Origin: JAVBLV01 sp031553195
Lineage (GTDB): Bacteria; Bacteroidota; Bacteroidia; Bacteroidales; P3
Direction of reading: 5' to 3'
Assembly (NCBI GenBank): GCA_031553195.1
Contig: JAVBLV010000069.1
Coordinates: forward strand, 1 to 29,782
Length of the DNA stretch: 29,782 nucleotides
The position numbers and the translations under genes were made by a program. The notes below the pieces were generated by a model that did no database searches, was not told where the DNA came from, and saw only the letters and a list, made by a program, of their open reading frames with translations. Every line of letters begins with the position of its first letter. The first letter of the stretch is position 1. Positions 16,507 to 24,719 of the stretch are shown here, one piece after another.

Positions 16507-17490
16507 ATGAATATATTTACTTCTTACATGGGTTTAGAGCTTCCCAGCCCAATAATTGCAGGGAGTTGCGGATTGACGTCATCTTTAAGTAACCTGATTA
16601 AATTAGAAGAAAGCGGCGTAGGAGCTGTTGTTTTAAAATCTTTGTTTGAAGAACAAATTACCATAGAAACCAATAAGGCGTCAAAATCATTATCATTCGA
16701 CAGCGCTTACCAGGAGTCGTATGACTATTTGGAACGTTATATGCATGATAATACGCTTAATAAATATTTGTCGTTAATACGGGAAGCCAAAGCGAAATTA
16801 AAAATACCCGTTATTGCAAGCATTAATTGTTTTTCGTTCTCAGAATGGTTATCTTTTGCCAAACAAATAGAAGAAGCAGGCGCCGATGCTTTAGAATTAA
16901 ATATTTTTATTTTGCCTTCGGATGTCAATCTTTCCCATGAAGATATAGAAAGTTTATATTCTAACATTATATCCGCGCTTAAGAAAACGTTATCTATTCC
17001 CGTTGCGATCAAAACAGGTTCTTATTTCACCGAAATGGCAAAATTTATGCAACGTTTGTCATGGATGGGAATACGGGGTTTGGTTTTATTCAATCGTTTT
17101 TATTCGCCGGATATTGACATTGAACGTTTCATTTACAAACCAACCAATATTTTCAGCGCCCCAGAAGAATTTCCCAATACTTTACGATGGACTTCCATAC
17201 TGAGTAGTTTGCTTAAATGTGATATTTCGGCTACGACAGGCGTAAAAACAGGGGAAGATGTTGTTAAACTTTTGTTGGCAGGGGCTCAGACGATACAGAT
17301 CGCCTCTTGTTTATATGAAAATGGTTTGGAATATGTAGAGTTCTTAAATGAAGAACTGAAAGACTGGATGTCAAAGCATAACTTTTCATCTTTGAATGAT
17401 TTTAGGGGAAAAATGTCTATCAAATCTTATGAACACCCGGCTTCTATTTTACGCGTGCAGTTTATGAAATATTTTTCAGGAATAGAGTAG
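16507..17490 (+). CDS. Dihydroorotate dehydrogenase-like flavoprotein
   Basis: A 327-residue TIM-barrel protein of the dihydroorotate dehydrogenase-like group. The first strand LPSPIIAGSCGLTSSLSN replaces the usual N-P-x-x-x-A-S-G start. Later markers are SINCFSFSEW, DALELNIF, VAIKTGSY (the conserved FMN-contacting Lys strand) and the terminal phosphate-binding region TTGVKTGEDVVKLLLAGAQTIQIAS. The segment ELNLSxPN, where true class 1 enzymes have a Cys base nearby, reads ELNIFILPSD. Bacteroidota often carry such a paralogue beside the real pyrD, so a role in pyrimidine synthesis is not assured. Substrate unknown. Divergent from gcvP, with its own -7 box. Confidence 0.82.
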   Translation: MNIFTSYMGLELPSPIIAGSCGLTSSLSNLIKLEESGVGAVVLKSLFEEQITIETNKASKSLSFDSAYQESYDYLERYMHDNTLNKYLSLIREAKAKLKIPVIASINCFSFSEWLSFAKQIEEAGADALELNIFILPSDVNLSHEDIESLYSNIISALKKTLSIPVAIKTGSYFTEMAKFMQRLSWMGIRGLVLFNRFYSPDIDIERFIYKPTNIFSAPEEFPNTLRWTSILSSLLKCDISATTGVKTGEDVVKLLLAGAQTIQIASCLYENGLEYVEFLNEELKDWMSKHNFSSLNDFRGKMSIKSYEHPASILRVQFMKYFSGIE

Positions 17491-17678
17491 CGAAGCCATT
17501 GATCAGAAGACATTCGAATCAACCGGATATGTCAAATAGGAAATTGCTTAAAAATTATTTGTTTTAAACTTCATTTTGCATACAATTTTCTGATTAGGGT
17601 GTTTTTAAGTATGAGAATATCATGTGATAATATAATGCGACTTAAATGTCTGATTAAAGAACTAAATTCTGGAAAAAA

Positions 17679-18837
17679 ATGAAAAAAACACTACTACTGC
17701 TTACGACTCTTACATTTTTTATTTCGCTGGCAAACGGACAAAGCATTTCTTCGGAAATAATAAAATTTCAATTTGTAAAACCGCCTCAAATTTCGATTGA
17801 AGAAAACTCCAGGAAATACAAAATCACTGTAACCTCTCCTTATAACTTGAAAGCGGAAGATATATTTGCCCAATCAAAATCAAATTATGAAAAAGCCTTG
17901 AAAGATTACGATAATGTTGTGCTGGAGAGCGAAAAAGCCTACCATAACAAATTGGAGGAGTATGAAATAGAGGAAAAGAGGGCAAAAGAAAAATATGAGA
18001 TTGAATCGGCGGAATTCAATAAGCTATCTTTGCTGGAACGCATGGCTTTAATCGATCAAGGAAAGAAGCCTGCATTAGTACTTCCTGCAAAGCCAATTTA
18101 TTACAAACCTTCTCCGCCTATATATAAGGAACCTGATTTAAATGATTATATTATTATTGACAATAGTATATTGGCTACACAAATAGAAATTGCCGGTTTT
18201 AAGAGAGGAACACCCTATTTAGATATCAATATCGACATACAACCTGTCAATTTCCAGGATAATGCAGGGCAAACATATGTGAACCAGTCGACGAAACTTA
18301 TTGTGAAATTAAATGGGGAAGAAACCGTAAATACTGTTTTTTTTCAGGATTATGAATTTATATCTTCTTCTCCGAGCAATAATATAGATAAGACATCTGA
18401 GGAAAAAAGGAATTTGGATAAAATTATTGATTTTCTGAACCGGTATTTAAACGACTTATATGGTTACCCTGCAATTGAAAAAAACGTTAAAATACAGAGT
18501 GTTAAAAATAAAAAGAATTTATACGATGATTTGGAAAGAGCGGATATTTATGTTGCCACTAATTTAAGGAAACTTCAGGGCGGGCGCCGATTCAAAAGTA
18601 AACGAAACTGCGTTTGCCAACATGAAAAAAGGAATCGATATTTGGGTAGAAACGTTAAAAAAAGTTGATTTTAAAAACGAAAAGTCGGACTTCAATTCAA
18701 AAATCGGGAAGTTTATTTATTTCAATTTGATCAGGCTTTATCTGGCCATAGATAACAAGGCCGAAGCTGAAAAATATCTGAATCAAATGCAAGAGAATCT
18801 TGTCTATATAAAACTTTCCTCTTCCGAAGATATATGA
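17679..18837 (+). pseudogene. Secreted coiled-coil/TPR-like protein gene with a one-base frameshift
   Basis: The first frame opens at 17679 with a signal peptide (about 1-20, ending LANGQ). A charged, probably coiled-coil stretch follows (about 60-115, rich in Glu/Lys/Tyr), then Pro/Tyr-rich PAKPIYYKPSPPIYKEP. At the GGG at 18578-18580 the frame changes: removing one G gives RKLQAGADSKVNETAFANMK, which continues without a stop to 18837. The last part is helical and TPR-like (GKFIYFNLIRLYLAIDNKAEAEKYL). Without correction the first frame ends at 18668 after a basic, Cys-containing tail that looks non-coding. After the stop at 18838 the frame still reads NLWLELKYSILSL, so the true end may lie further on. 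It resembles a secreted Bacteroidota family of unknown function. Mutation and sequencing error cannot be separated here. Confidence 0.75.
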
Positions 18838-18959
18838 AACCTTTGGCTGGAGCTGAAATACAGCATTTTATCACTTTAAGGTCTGAGTTGCTAACGGTTA
18901 CCTAACGATTCTCATTTCTATTAGTTTCACCGTAATTTGCAGTGCAAATATAATGCAAA

Positions 18960-19005
18960 AACGTGGATATGGAGAAAATATTTTTCATATCCACGTTTAT
19001 TTTTT
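18960..19005. terminator. Hairpin terminator between convergent genes
   Basis: A stem of about 12 bp (AAACGTGGATATG arm at 18959-18971 with CATATCCACGTTT at 18986-18998) is followed on the plus strand by ATTTTTT. It ends the plus-strand secreted-protein gene and, read the other way with a shorter U-run, can end the exporter operon, whose last stop is at 19084. Confidence 0.75.
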
Positions 19006-19083
19006 ACCTCAATTGAGAACTTCATACTTATCTTCAATCTTAATTCAGAGAAATATGAATCTTGCCAATAAATTATGAGGAAA

Positions 19084-20640
19084 TTATTCTTTTGTTATTT
19101 TCTCAAAATCCACCTGAATTTTACTCCCTTTTTCAAAATCGTAAAGCGTTATTTGCCGTATTTCATATAGCATAAGCCAATATGATTTGAGTGATTCCAA
19201 GTAGGTTAAAATCGCATTATCTTTATCGGTTGTAGCGTTTGTTAAATCGGTAAAGCTGCTTTTGCCAAAGGAATAGCTATCTTTTTGGGCTTGTAAACGC
19301 TTTTGGGCAATATCCAATGCCCGTTTGGATATATCTACCTGCGTTTTTTGAGCATTGAATTGCAATACTTCTAACGTTAATGCCTGTTCAAAGTTCTGTT
19401 GCTCCTGCGATATTTGTATACGCGTAATCTCTTGTTGCGATTGGGCTATCCTTACTTTGCTTCGGGCTTTTCCCCAATCCCAAATAGGGACTTGTAACCC
19501 TAAAGATACAATTTCCTGATCCATTGGATTTTTATAGGCACTTTTGAATGTACTTGCATTTTGCGTAAGTCCGAAAGTGGCATACAAATTCGCATTGAAA
19601 CGATTGTCTGCCTTTGCCCTCATCAGTTCGCTCTCTGATTGCAGTTCTCTTACTTTGAAGTCTTGATATAAAGGATTTTCCAATGCTAAAGATTGGGCGT
19701 TACTTACCGATATTTCTTTGCTGAAAATATTGGTTGGCGTGGTAAGTTCCCAGTTCTCTTCATTTTTTAGTTGCAGGAATTGCTTTAGTTTGGACAAAGC
19801 GTTCCGTTGGTCATTTTTAAAAGTTTCTACTTGTAAAGCAGATTGCAAAGCGTTCAGTTCAATTTGCAAATATTCAGTTTCTACAATTTTTCCGGATTGG
19901 TATTTCTGTTGTGCATTAAATTTTAAGGTATCGGTATACAATTTGTTTTGTTCTGCATTTTGCAAACGGTTTTGTATCAAGAGTAAATCGAAATACAATT
20001 GCACGGCTTGTACCGAAGCCTTTTCTACGGTTTCTAAATATTTCTGTTTGGCTAAATTATACTTTACCGGATTAATTTTCAAATTCCATTTCAGGGAATT
20101 GTAAGCAAACAAAGGTTGTGTAAATCCCAATTGAATAGGAGTTGATAGAAACGAAGTATAGCCATTATCTCCGAACATATCCATGCGTTCCAAGCCCGAT
20201 TTTAAAGAAATTTGCCCGCCTGTAAACGGAATGCTTTGGGAGATTTGCAAGCCTGCGGAATAATCCGCATAGAACTGTGAAAGAAACTGGTCGGTTCCAT
20301 CGGGTTGGGTAACTTTGGAAATGGAACGGTTGAAGTTTGGAATAGTTCCATTTAAAGAAAGTTCAGGATATACAGAGGCTTTTACGCTTTCATAATCCCA
20401 ATAACTGCTCAAAAACTCATGCTTGGCTATTTCGGCATTAGGGCTATTTTTTGCCCATTCCAATATTTGAGTAAGTGAAATAGGTTTGGTTTGGGCATGG
20501 ATATTATTTATCACTAAGGACGCGAAAAACACCCAAAAAAAGCAAAACAATTTTTCTCTCCCTGTTTTTCTGAACAGAAAGAGTTGGCATTTGCTTTTTT
20601 TCAGCCCCTCCTTTGGAAGGGTTGGGGAGGTGTATTTCAT
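19084..20640 (-). CDS. TolC-type outer-membrane efflux protein of the peptide exporter
   Basis: A 518-residue outer-membrane factor that forms the exit duct of the type I-like exporter with the HlyD and PCAT proteins encoded upstream. The helical repeat architecture is clear: two related halves, each with long amphipathic helices (for example EKASVQAVQLYFDLLLIQNR, and LDIAQKRLQAQKDSYSFGKSS near the end) and the typical GLQ(V/I)PI strand. The signal peptide is late (about 30-49, ending NNIHAQ): an in-frame copy of a 28-bp palindromic element (20603-20630) occupies residues 4-12. The ATG at 20640 overlaps the adaptor stop by 4 bp (ATGA), suggesting translational coupling; no later Met precedes the signal peptide, so this start is kept. 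Confidence 0.9.
   Translation of the reverse strand: MKYTSPTLPKEGLKKSKCQLFLFRKTGREKLFCFFWVFFASLVINNIHAQTKPISLTQILEWAKNSPNAEIAKHEFLSSYWDYESVKASVYPELSLNGTIPNFNRSISKVTQPDGTDQFLSQFYADYSAGLQISQSIPFTGGQISLKSGLERMDMFGDNGYTSFLSTPIQLGFTQPLFAYNSLKWNLKINPVKYNLAKQKYLETVEKASVQAVQLYFDLLLIQNRLQNAEQNKLYTDTLKFNAQQKYQSGKIVETEYLQIELNALQSALQVETFKNDQRNALSKLKQFLQLKNEENWELTTPTNIFSKEISVSNAQSLALENPLYQDFKVRELQSESELMRAKADNRFNANLYATFGLTQNASTFKSAYKNPMDQEIVSLGLQVPIWDWGKARSKVRIAQSQQEITRIQISQEQQNFEQALTLEVLQFNAQKTQVDISKRALDIAQKRLQAQKDSYSFGKSSFTDLTNATTDKDNAILTYLESLKSYWLMLYEIRQITLYDFEKGSKIQVDFEKITKE
20603..20630. repeat. 28-bp palindromic element inside the TolC-type gene
   Basis: The plus strand starts AGCCCCTCCTTTGGAAGG and ends TTGGGGAGG. 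It is 27/28 identical to the element at 24408-24435. The core is CCCCTCC-TTT-GGAAGGG (one stem mismatch here). On the coding strand it is in frame and adds the residues SPTLPKEG(L). Confidence 0.85.
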
Positions 20641-21965
20641 TTTTTTATCAACGCTTTTATCGGGTTCAAAAATCTTTCTATCAACCGTAAATCTTCTGTG
20701 ATGATTTCAGCACTACCTGACATTTGTTGGGAAAAGTCTAAGGTTTTCCCATAGTTTGTTTTGAGTTTGTCAGGGAACTCTATTTCTACCATAGTAAATT
20801 TGCCATCTTCTGTAGAAATGGGAACTAAAGAAATGTTTTTTACAATTCCCTTTACCATACCGAATTCCATGTAAGGGAAACCATCAAATTTTACATTTAC
20901 GGCTTGTCCCTTTTTAACCTTTCCGGCTCCCTGTGCAGGGAGCATAATTTTACCCATAATTTGAGCGGTTTCGTTGGGTACAATACTCAATAAGGCTTCT
21001 CCGGAATTAATATGTTGGCTTTTCTGCCACGGTTTACTCATGGATACTTTACCATTCAACGGACTGATAAATACATACTGCATTTCCCATTGATTGATTT
21101 GGGATTGCAAGGCTTCATAAGCTCCCGATAATGCCAACAAAAGCCCTTGTTTTTTTTCTTCGGCTTGCTGCTGTAAATCAAAAATATTTTGTTCGTATTG
21201 GGCGATAGTCAATTGGGAATTATCTACAGAGGATAAGGAACTTTCATAGGACTGTCGCATTTGCAACAATGCATTTTTGGCATTTTCGTATTCTATTAAG
21301 GTAATGCTCTTTTTGGCGTAGAGATTAGAATCGATAATGAACAAACGTTCTTGGGCTTGTAGTTGTTCTTGGGTTATTTTGCTTTGTTTTCCGCTACGGT
21401 TTCCGAGTTTTTGCTGTAAAACAATTTGCTTTTTTAAGGCATTGATTTTTTGATTGTAATAATCTGCTTTTACAAAATATTGGTAATCTTCATACGATTT
21501 GATAAAGGCATAATAGGTATTTTGTAATTCGCCGAGTTTGCAATCATGGGTGAAAAGCGGAGTGTGTGAAGTGAGAAGATTAGTATCCCGCATATTGAAA
21601 TGAGCAAGTGTTTCTTTTAAGGCTAAAACATCATTAAAACAAGCCGTATTTTCTATGACTGCCAAGTACTTATCTTTGTCAATTGTCTCGTTATCCAATA
21701 CAAAAAGAGTATCTAACTTACCTGTTGCCCTCGCCACTAATGAGGCAGGTAAGTTTTCGGTAGTTACTTCTATGGTTGCCGGAACTATATCGGGATATTT
21801 GAAAAAGCAACTACCTATGACGATTCCACCGACAATAATAAGTATGACAGTAATCCCCCAACGGATTATCCAACGGGGTGGTCGTCCCAAAATCTCCTGT
21901 ACAGCAGGGGATTTGAGTTCTATTTGCTCTGTGGTAGTTATTTTCTGCTCTTTTTCCTCGTTCAT
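20637..21965 (-). CDS. HlyD-family secretion adaptor
   Basis: A 442-residue membrane-fusion protein linking the PCAT transporter to the TolC-type channel. A cytoplasmic tail of about 33 residues precedes one membrane helix (WIIRWGITVILIIVGGIVIG). The lipoyl-like half-motif ARATGKLDTLFVLDNETIDK follows, then a long alpha-hairpin region, then the second lipoyl half (YVFISPLNGKVSMSKPW). The conserved HlyD segment FDGFPYMEFGMVKGIVKNIS is typical of Bacteroidota peptide exporters. The operon position (after Trypco2, overlapping the TolC gene by 4 bp) fits one export complex. Confidence 0.93.
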   Translation of the reverse strand: MNEEKEQKITTTEQIELKSPAVQEILGRPPRWIIRWGITVILIIVGGIVIGSCFFKYPDIVPATIEVTTENLPASLVARATGKLDTLFVLDNETIDKDKYLAVIENTACFNDVLALKETLAHFNMRDTNLLTSHTPLFTHDCKLGELQNTYYAFIKSYEDYQYFVKADYYNQKINALKKQIVLQQKLGNRSGKQSKITQEQLQAQERLFIIDSNLYAKKSITLIEYENAKNALLQMRQSYESSLSSVDNSQLTIAQYEQNIFDLQQQAEEKKQGLLLALSGAYEALQSQINQWEMQYVFISPLNGKVSMSKPWQKSQHINSGEALLSIVPNETAQIMGKIMLPAQGAGKVKKGQAVNVKFDGFPYMEFGMVKGIVKNISLVPISTEDGKFTMVEIEFPDKLKTNYGKTLDFSQQMSGSAEIITEDLRLIERFLNPIKALIKK

Positions 21966-22049
21966 AATAATAAAGATTGGAATAAATATTATATGAATTT
22001 ATCCCATTATTTTAAATTATACTTCTATGATAAACACATAAAATTACGA

Positions 22050-22457
22050 TTAATCCAATTTTTTACGCTTAGGCATCACTCTTGGATAAACACCCTTTAT
22101 TCTTTTTACCGGCTTAACAGATGTGCTTTTTGAAGGTTGTTTTTCAGGCGATAATGTGATTTCAACATTAGGTTCAGTAATGAGATTCAAAGTAATTTTA
22201 TGTACTTGCTGTGCTTGTATTTTTCCTCCGCCTCCGATTTGTGCATCAACAGTTAAAAATTTAAATGAAACACCTCCTTCTGCTTCAACTGATTTTTCTG
22301 CAATAAAATTGGCTTCAATTGTCATATCTTTAACATAAAACAAAGGGTCTATTCCGCTCTGTTCTCTTTCTTCTTGAGAGGCAAGAAGTTCTTCATGCAC
22401 TTTTCTGATTAAGTCTTTTATAAAAAGATTATCTGTAATTTTTTCTGCTTTTGCCAT
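22050..22457 (-). CDS. Trypco2-domain (trypsin-co-occurring domain 2) protein
   Basis: A 135-residue protein without signal peptide or membrane segment. Residues about 10-95 match the trypsin-co-occurring domain 2: an N-terminal helix (LFIKDLIRKVHEELLASQEE), then strands DPLFYVKDMTIEANFI, a conserved Gly-rich turn (GGGGKIQAQQVHKITLNL, about 75-92). A Lys/Pro-rich tail follows (about 103-135, ending KRKKLD). The domain is known as a small module in conflict and peptide-secretion contexts, but its biochemical job is not established. Here it is encoded between the PCAT exporter and HlyD genes. A role in chaperoning or docking the peptide or transporter is an inference. Confidence 0.8.
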   Translation of the reverse strand: MAKAEKITDNLFIKDLIRKVHEELLASQEEREQSGIDPLFYVKDMTIEANFIAEKSVEAEGGVSFKFLTVDAQIGGGGKIQAQQVHKITLNLITEPNVEITLSPEKQPSKSTSVKPVKRIKGVYPRVMPKRKKLD

Positions 22458-22505
22458 AATGATTTGATTTTTAGTTCTAATTATCTATCTTGGATTTTTT
22501 CTTAG

Positions 22506-24719
22506 TTAATTCCCCAACTCCAATTGATTTTTTACCAATTCATAATACACGCCTTTCAAGGCGATGAGTTCTTTATGAGTTCCTTGTTCTACCATTTTCC
22601 CTTTTTCCAACACCACGATGTTATCGGCATTTTTTACGGTACTTAAACGGTGGGCAACAATTACAACGGTTTTGCCTTTGAAAAATTCATTCAGGTTCTC
22701 CATGATGACACGTTCATTGGTGGCGTCTAATGAATTGGTGGCTTCATCAAAAAAGATATAATCAGGGTTTTTGTAAACTGAACGGGCTATCAATATCCTT
22801 TGCCGTTGTCCTTGGCTGATACCTTGACCTTCTTGTCCGATTTTGGTATTGTAGCCCAAAGGCATGCCTTCTACCATTTCCTGAATATTGGCTACTCGTG
22901 CAGCATGGAGTAGACGGGTGGTATCAATAATTTCATCGCTTACGGCAATATTTCTCGCTATGGTATCGGAGAAAATATAACCGTCCTGCATAACAGCTCC
23001 GCAGTGTTCACGCCAAATGTGGGTATTGATGTTTTGCAGGTTGTATTCGCCTACTTTGATTTCGCCTTTTATAGGAGGATAAAAGCCCAACATCAGTTTT
23101 ACCAGTGTTGTTTTACCACTACCGGACATACCTACAATAGCGGTAATTTTTCCTTTCGGAATTTCCAAGTTTATATTGTCCAATACTGTTTCGCTATGGG
23201 TTCCTTCATATTGGAAGGTAAGGTTTTGAATACCGATGTCCCGCTTTTGAGGGAGCAGGGTAATTTTATTTTCGTTCGGGTCTTCTTCGTCTTCACGGTT
23301 ATGGATTTCACCTAAACGTTCCAAACTGATTTTGGCGTCTTGTGCCGATTGTACAAAACCGATCAATTGCCCTATGGGAGCATTTAATTGTCCAATAATA
23401 TACTGTACTGCCATCATCATACCCAGTGTCATATTTCCAGTAATAACAGCTTGGGCTGCAAAGAAAGAAATAATAATATTTTTGGCTTGGTCTATGAAAA
23501 ATCCTCCAGCTTGTTGGTATTGGCTTAGCGTAAGTCCTTTGATACTAACCTTAAATAGTTTGGCTTGAATATTTTCCCATTCCCAACGCTTTTGTTTCTC
23601 ACAATTGTTGAGTTTTATCTCCTGCATTCCGGTAATGAGTTGGTATAGGTTGCTTTGCTCCGCCGAGGCTTGAGCAAAGCGTTTATAATCCAATTCTTTC
23701 CGTTTCTTCAGGAAAATTACTATCCAAAGTACATAAAGGGTACTTGCCAAAAAGAAAATACCCAAGATTTTTAAACTGTAAATTCCTAAAACAATGGAAA
23801 AAATAATCAGATTGACAAAAGAGAACAGGGTATTGAGTGTACTTGACGTTAAGAATGCCTGAATACGTGAATTATCGTGTATCCGCTGCATAATATCGCC
23901 AATCATTTTAATATCGAAAAAGCGGATAGGCAGTTTGGTGAGTTTTATCAAAAAATCCGAAACCATGGAAATATTGATACGTGCCGTGATATGCAACAAT
24001 ATCCAACTTTGGATAAAGCCAACTATGGTTTGGCTGGTAAACAGTATGAGTTGGGCAACCAAGATAAGGGTTACAAAACTCAAATTTTGGTTGCTGATGC
24101 CATAATCAACCATGCTTTGGCTTAAGAATGGAAATATCAGTTGCAATAAAGAGCCTAACAATAGCCCTAAAAACAGTTGAATAATGTATTTGTGGTAAGG
24201 TTTGAGATAACGGAAAATAAAAGTGAACTTTGACCTGTCCGACTTTTCGTCTTCTTGTTCGTAAAACTCCGGTGTGGGTTCCAAAAGCAAGGCTATGCCC
24301 ACATCCTCGCCGTCTTGCTTGGTGCTGAGCCAGTTTTTGCAAAATTCCTCAACAGTAAATTTAATAAGCCCGTGACCGGGATCGGCTACATACACCCAGC
24401 AATTTTTAGCCCCTCCTTTGGAGGGGTTGGGGAGGCGGTAAACTACTACAAAATGTTCCTGTTTCCAATGTACGATACAAGGCAGTGGAGCATCTTCTGC
24501 CAATTGTTCAAAGCTGACTTTTACTCCTAAGGTTTTAAAACCGAGTTTTTCAGCTGCATCGCTTATGCCCAACATGCTTACGCCTGCACGGGTAGCGGAA
24601 CACATTTCTCGTAGCTTTTGTATGGTATAGCTTTTGCCGTAATGCTTGGCTATCATTGCCAAGCAGGTAGCACCGCAGTCCATTTGGTCGGGTTGGTGGA
24701 TAAAGGGGAACTTACTCAT
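22506..24719 (-). CDS. Peptidase-containing ABC transporter (C39, PCAT)
   Basis: A 737-residue bifunctional exporter: it cleaves the precursor after its double glycine and pumps the product out. The N-terminal C39 domain (about 1-145) keeps the catalytic set: Cys15 in QMDCGATC, His89 in EHFVVVY and Asp113 in VADPGHG. Membrane helices span about 175-455. In the ATPase domain, Walker A is GMSGSGKTT (530-538), signature ISQGQRQR (634-641), Walker B YIFFDEA (654-660) and switch His690. Residues 97-105 (PNPSKGGAK) come from an inserted 28-bp palindromic element between the catalytic His and Asp, probably a tolerated surface loop. The start overlaps the SPASM maturase stop by 8 bp, indicating coupling. 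The partner genes follow in order. Confidence 0.95.
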   Translation of the reverse strand: MSKFPFIHQPDQMDCGATCLAMIAKHYGKSYTIQKLREMCSATRAGVSMLGISDAAEKLGFKTLGVKVSFEQLAEDAPLPCIVHWKQEHFVVVYRLPNPSKGGAKNCWVYVADPGHGLIKFTVEEFCKNWLSTKQDGEDVGIALLLEPTPEFYEQEDEKSDRSKFTFIFRYLKPYHKYIIQLFLGLLLGSLLQLIFPFLSQSMVDYGISNQNLSFVTLILVAQLILFTSQTIVGFIQSWILLHITARINISMVSDFLIKLTKLPIRFFDIKMIGDIMQRIHDNSRIQAFLTSSTLNTLFSFVNLIIFSIVLGIYSLKILGIFFLASTLYVLWIVIFLKKRKELDYKRFAQASAEQSNLYQLITGMQEIKLNNCEKQKRWEWENIQAKLFKVSIKGLTLSQYQQAGGFFIDQAKNIIISFFAAQAVITGNMTLGMMMAVQYIIGQLNAPIGQLIGFVQSAQDAKISLERLGEIHNREDEEDPNENKITLLPQKRDIGIQNLTFQYEGTHSETVLDNINLEIPKGKITAIVGMSGSGKTTLVKLMLGFYPPIKGEIKVGEYNLQNINTHIWREHCGAVMQDGYIFSDTIARNIAVSDEIIDTTRLLHAARVANIQEMVEGMPLGYNTKIGQEGQGISQGQRQRILIARSVYKNPDYIFFDEATNSLDATNERVIMENLNEFFKGKTVVIVAHRLSTVKNADNIVVLEKGKMVEQGTHKELIALKGVYYELVKNQLELGN
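24408..24435. repeat. 28-bp palindromic element inside the PCAT gene
   Basis: The plus strand starts AGCCCCTCCTTTGGAGGGG and ends TTGGGGAGG; it is the sister copy of 20603-20630 with a single base difference. The core CCCCTCC-TTT-GGAGGGG is a perfect hairpin. It sits in frame in the C39 peptidase coding region. Confidence 0.85.
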
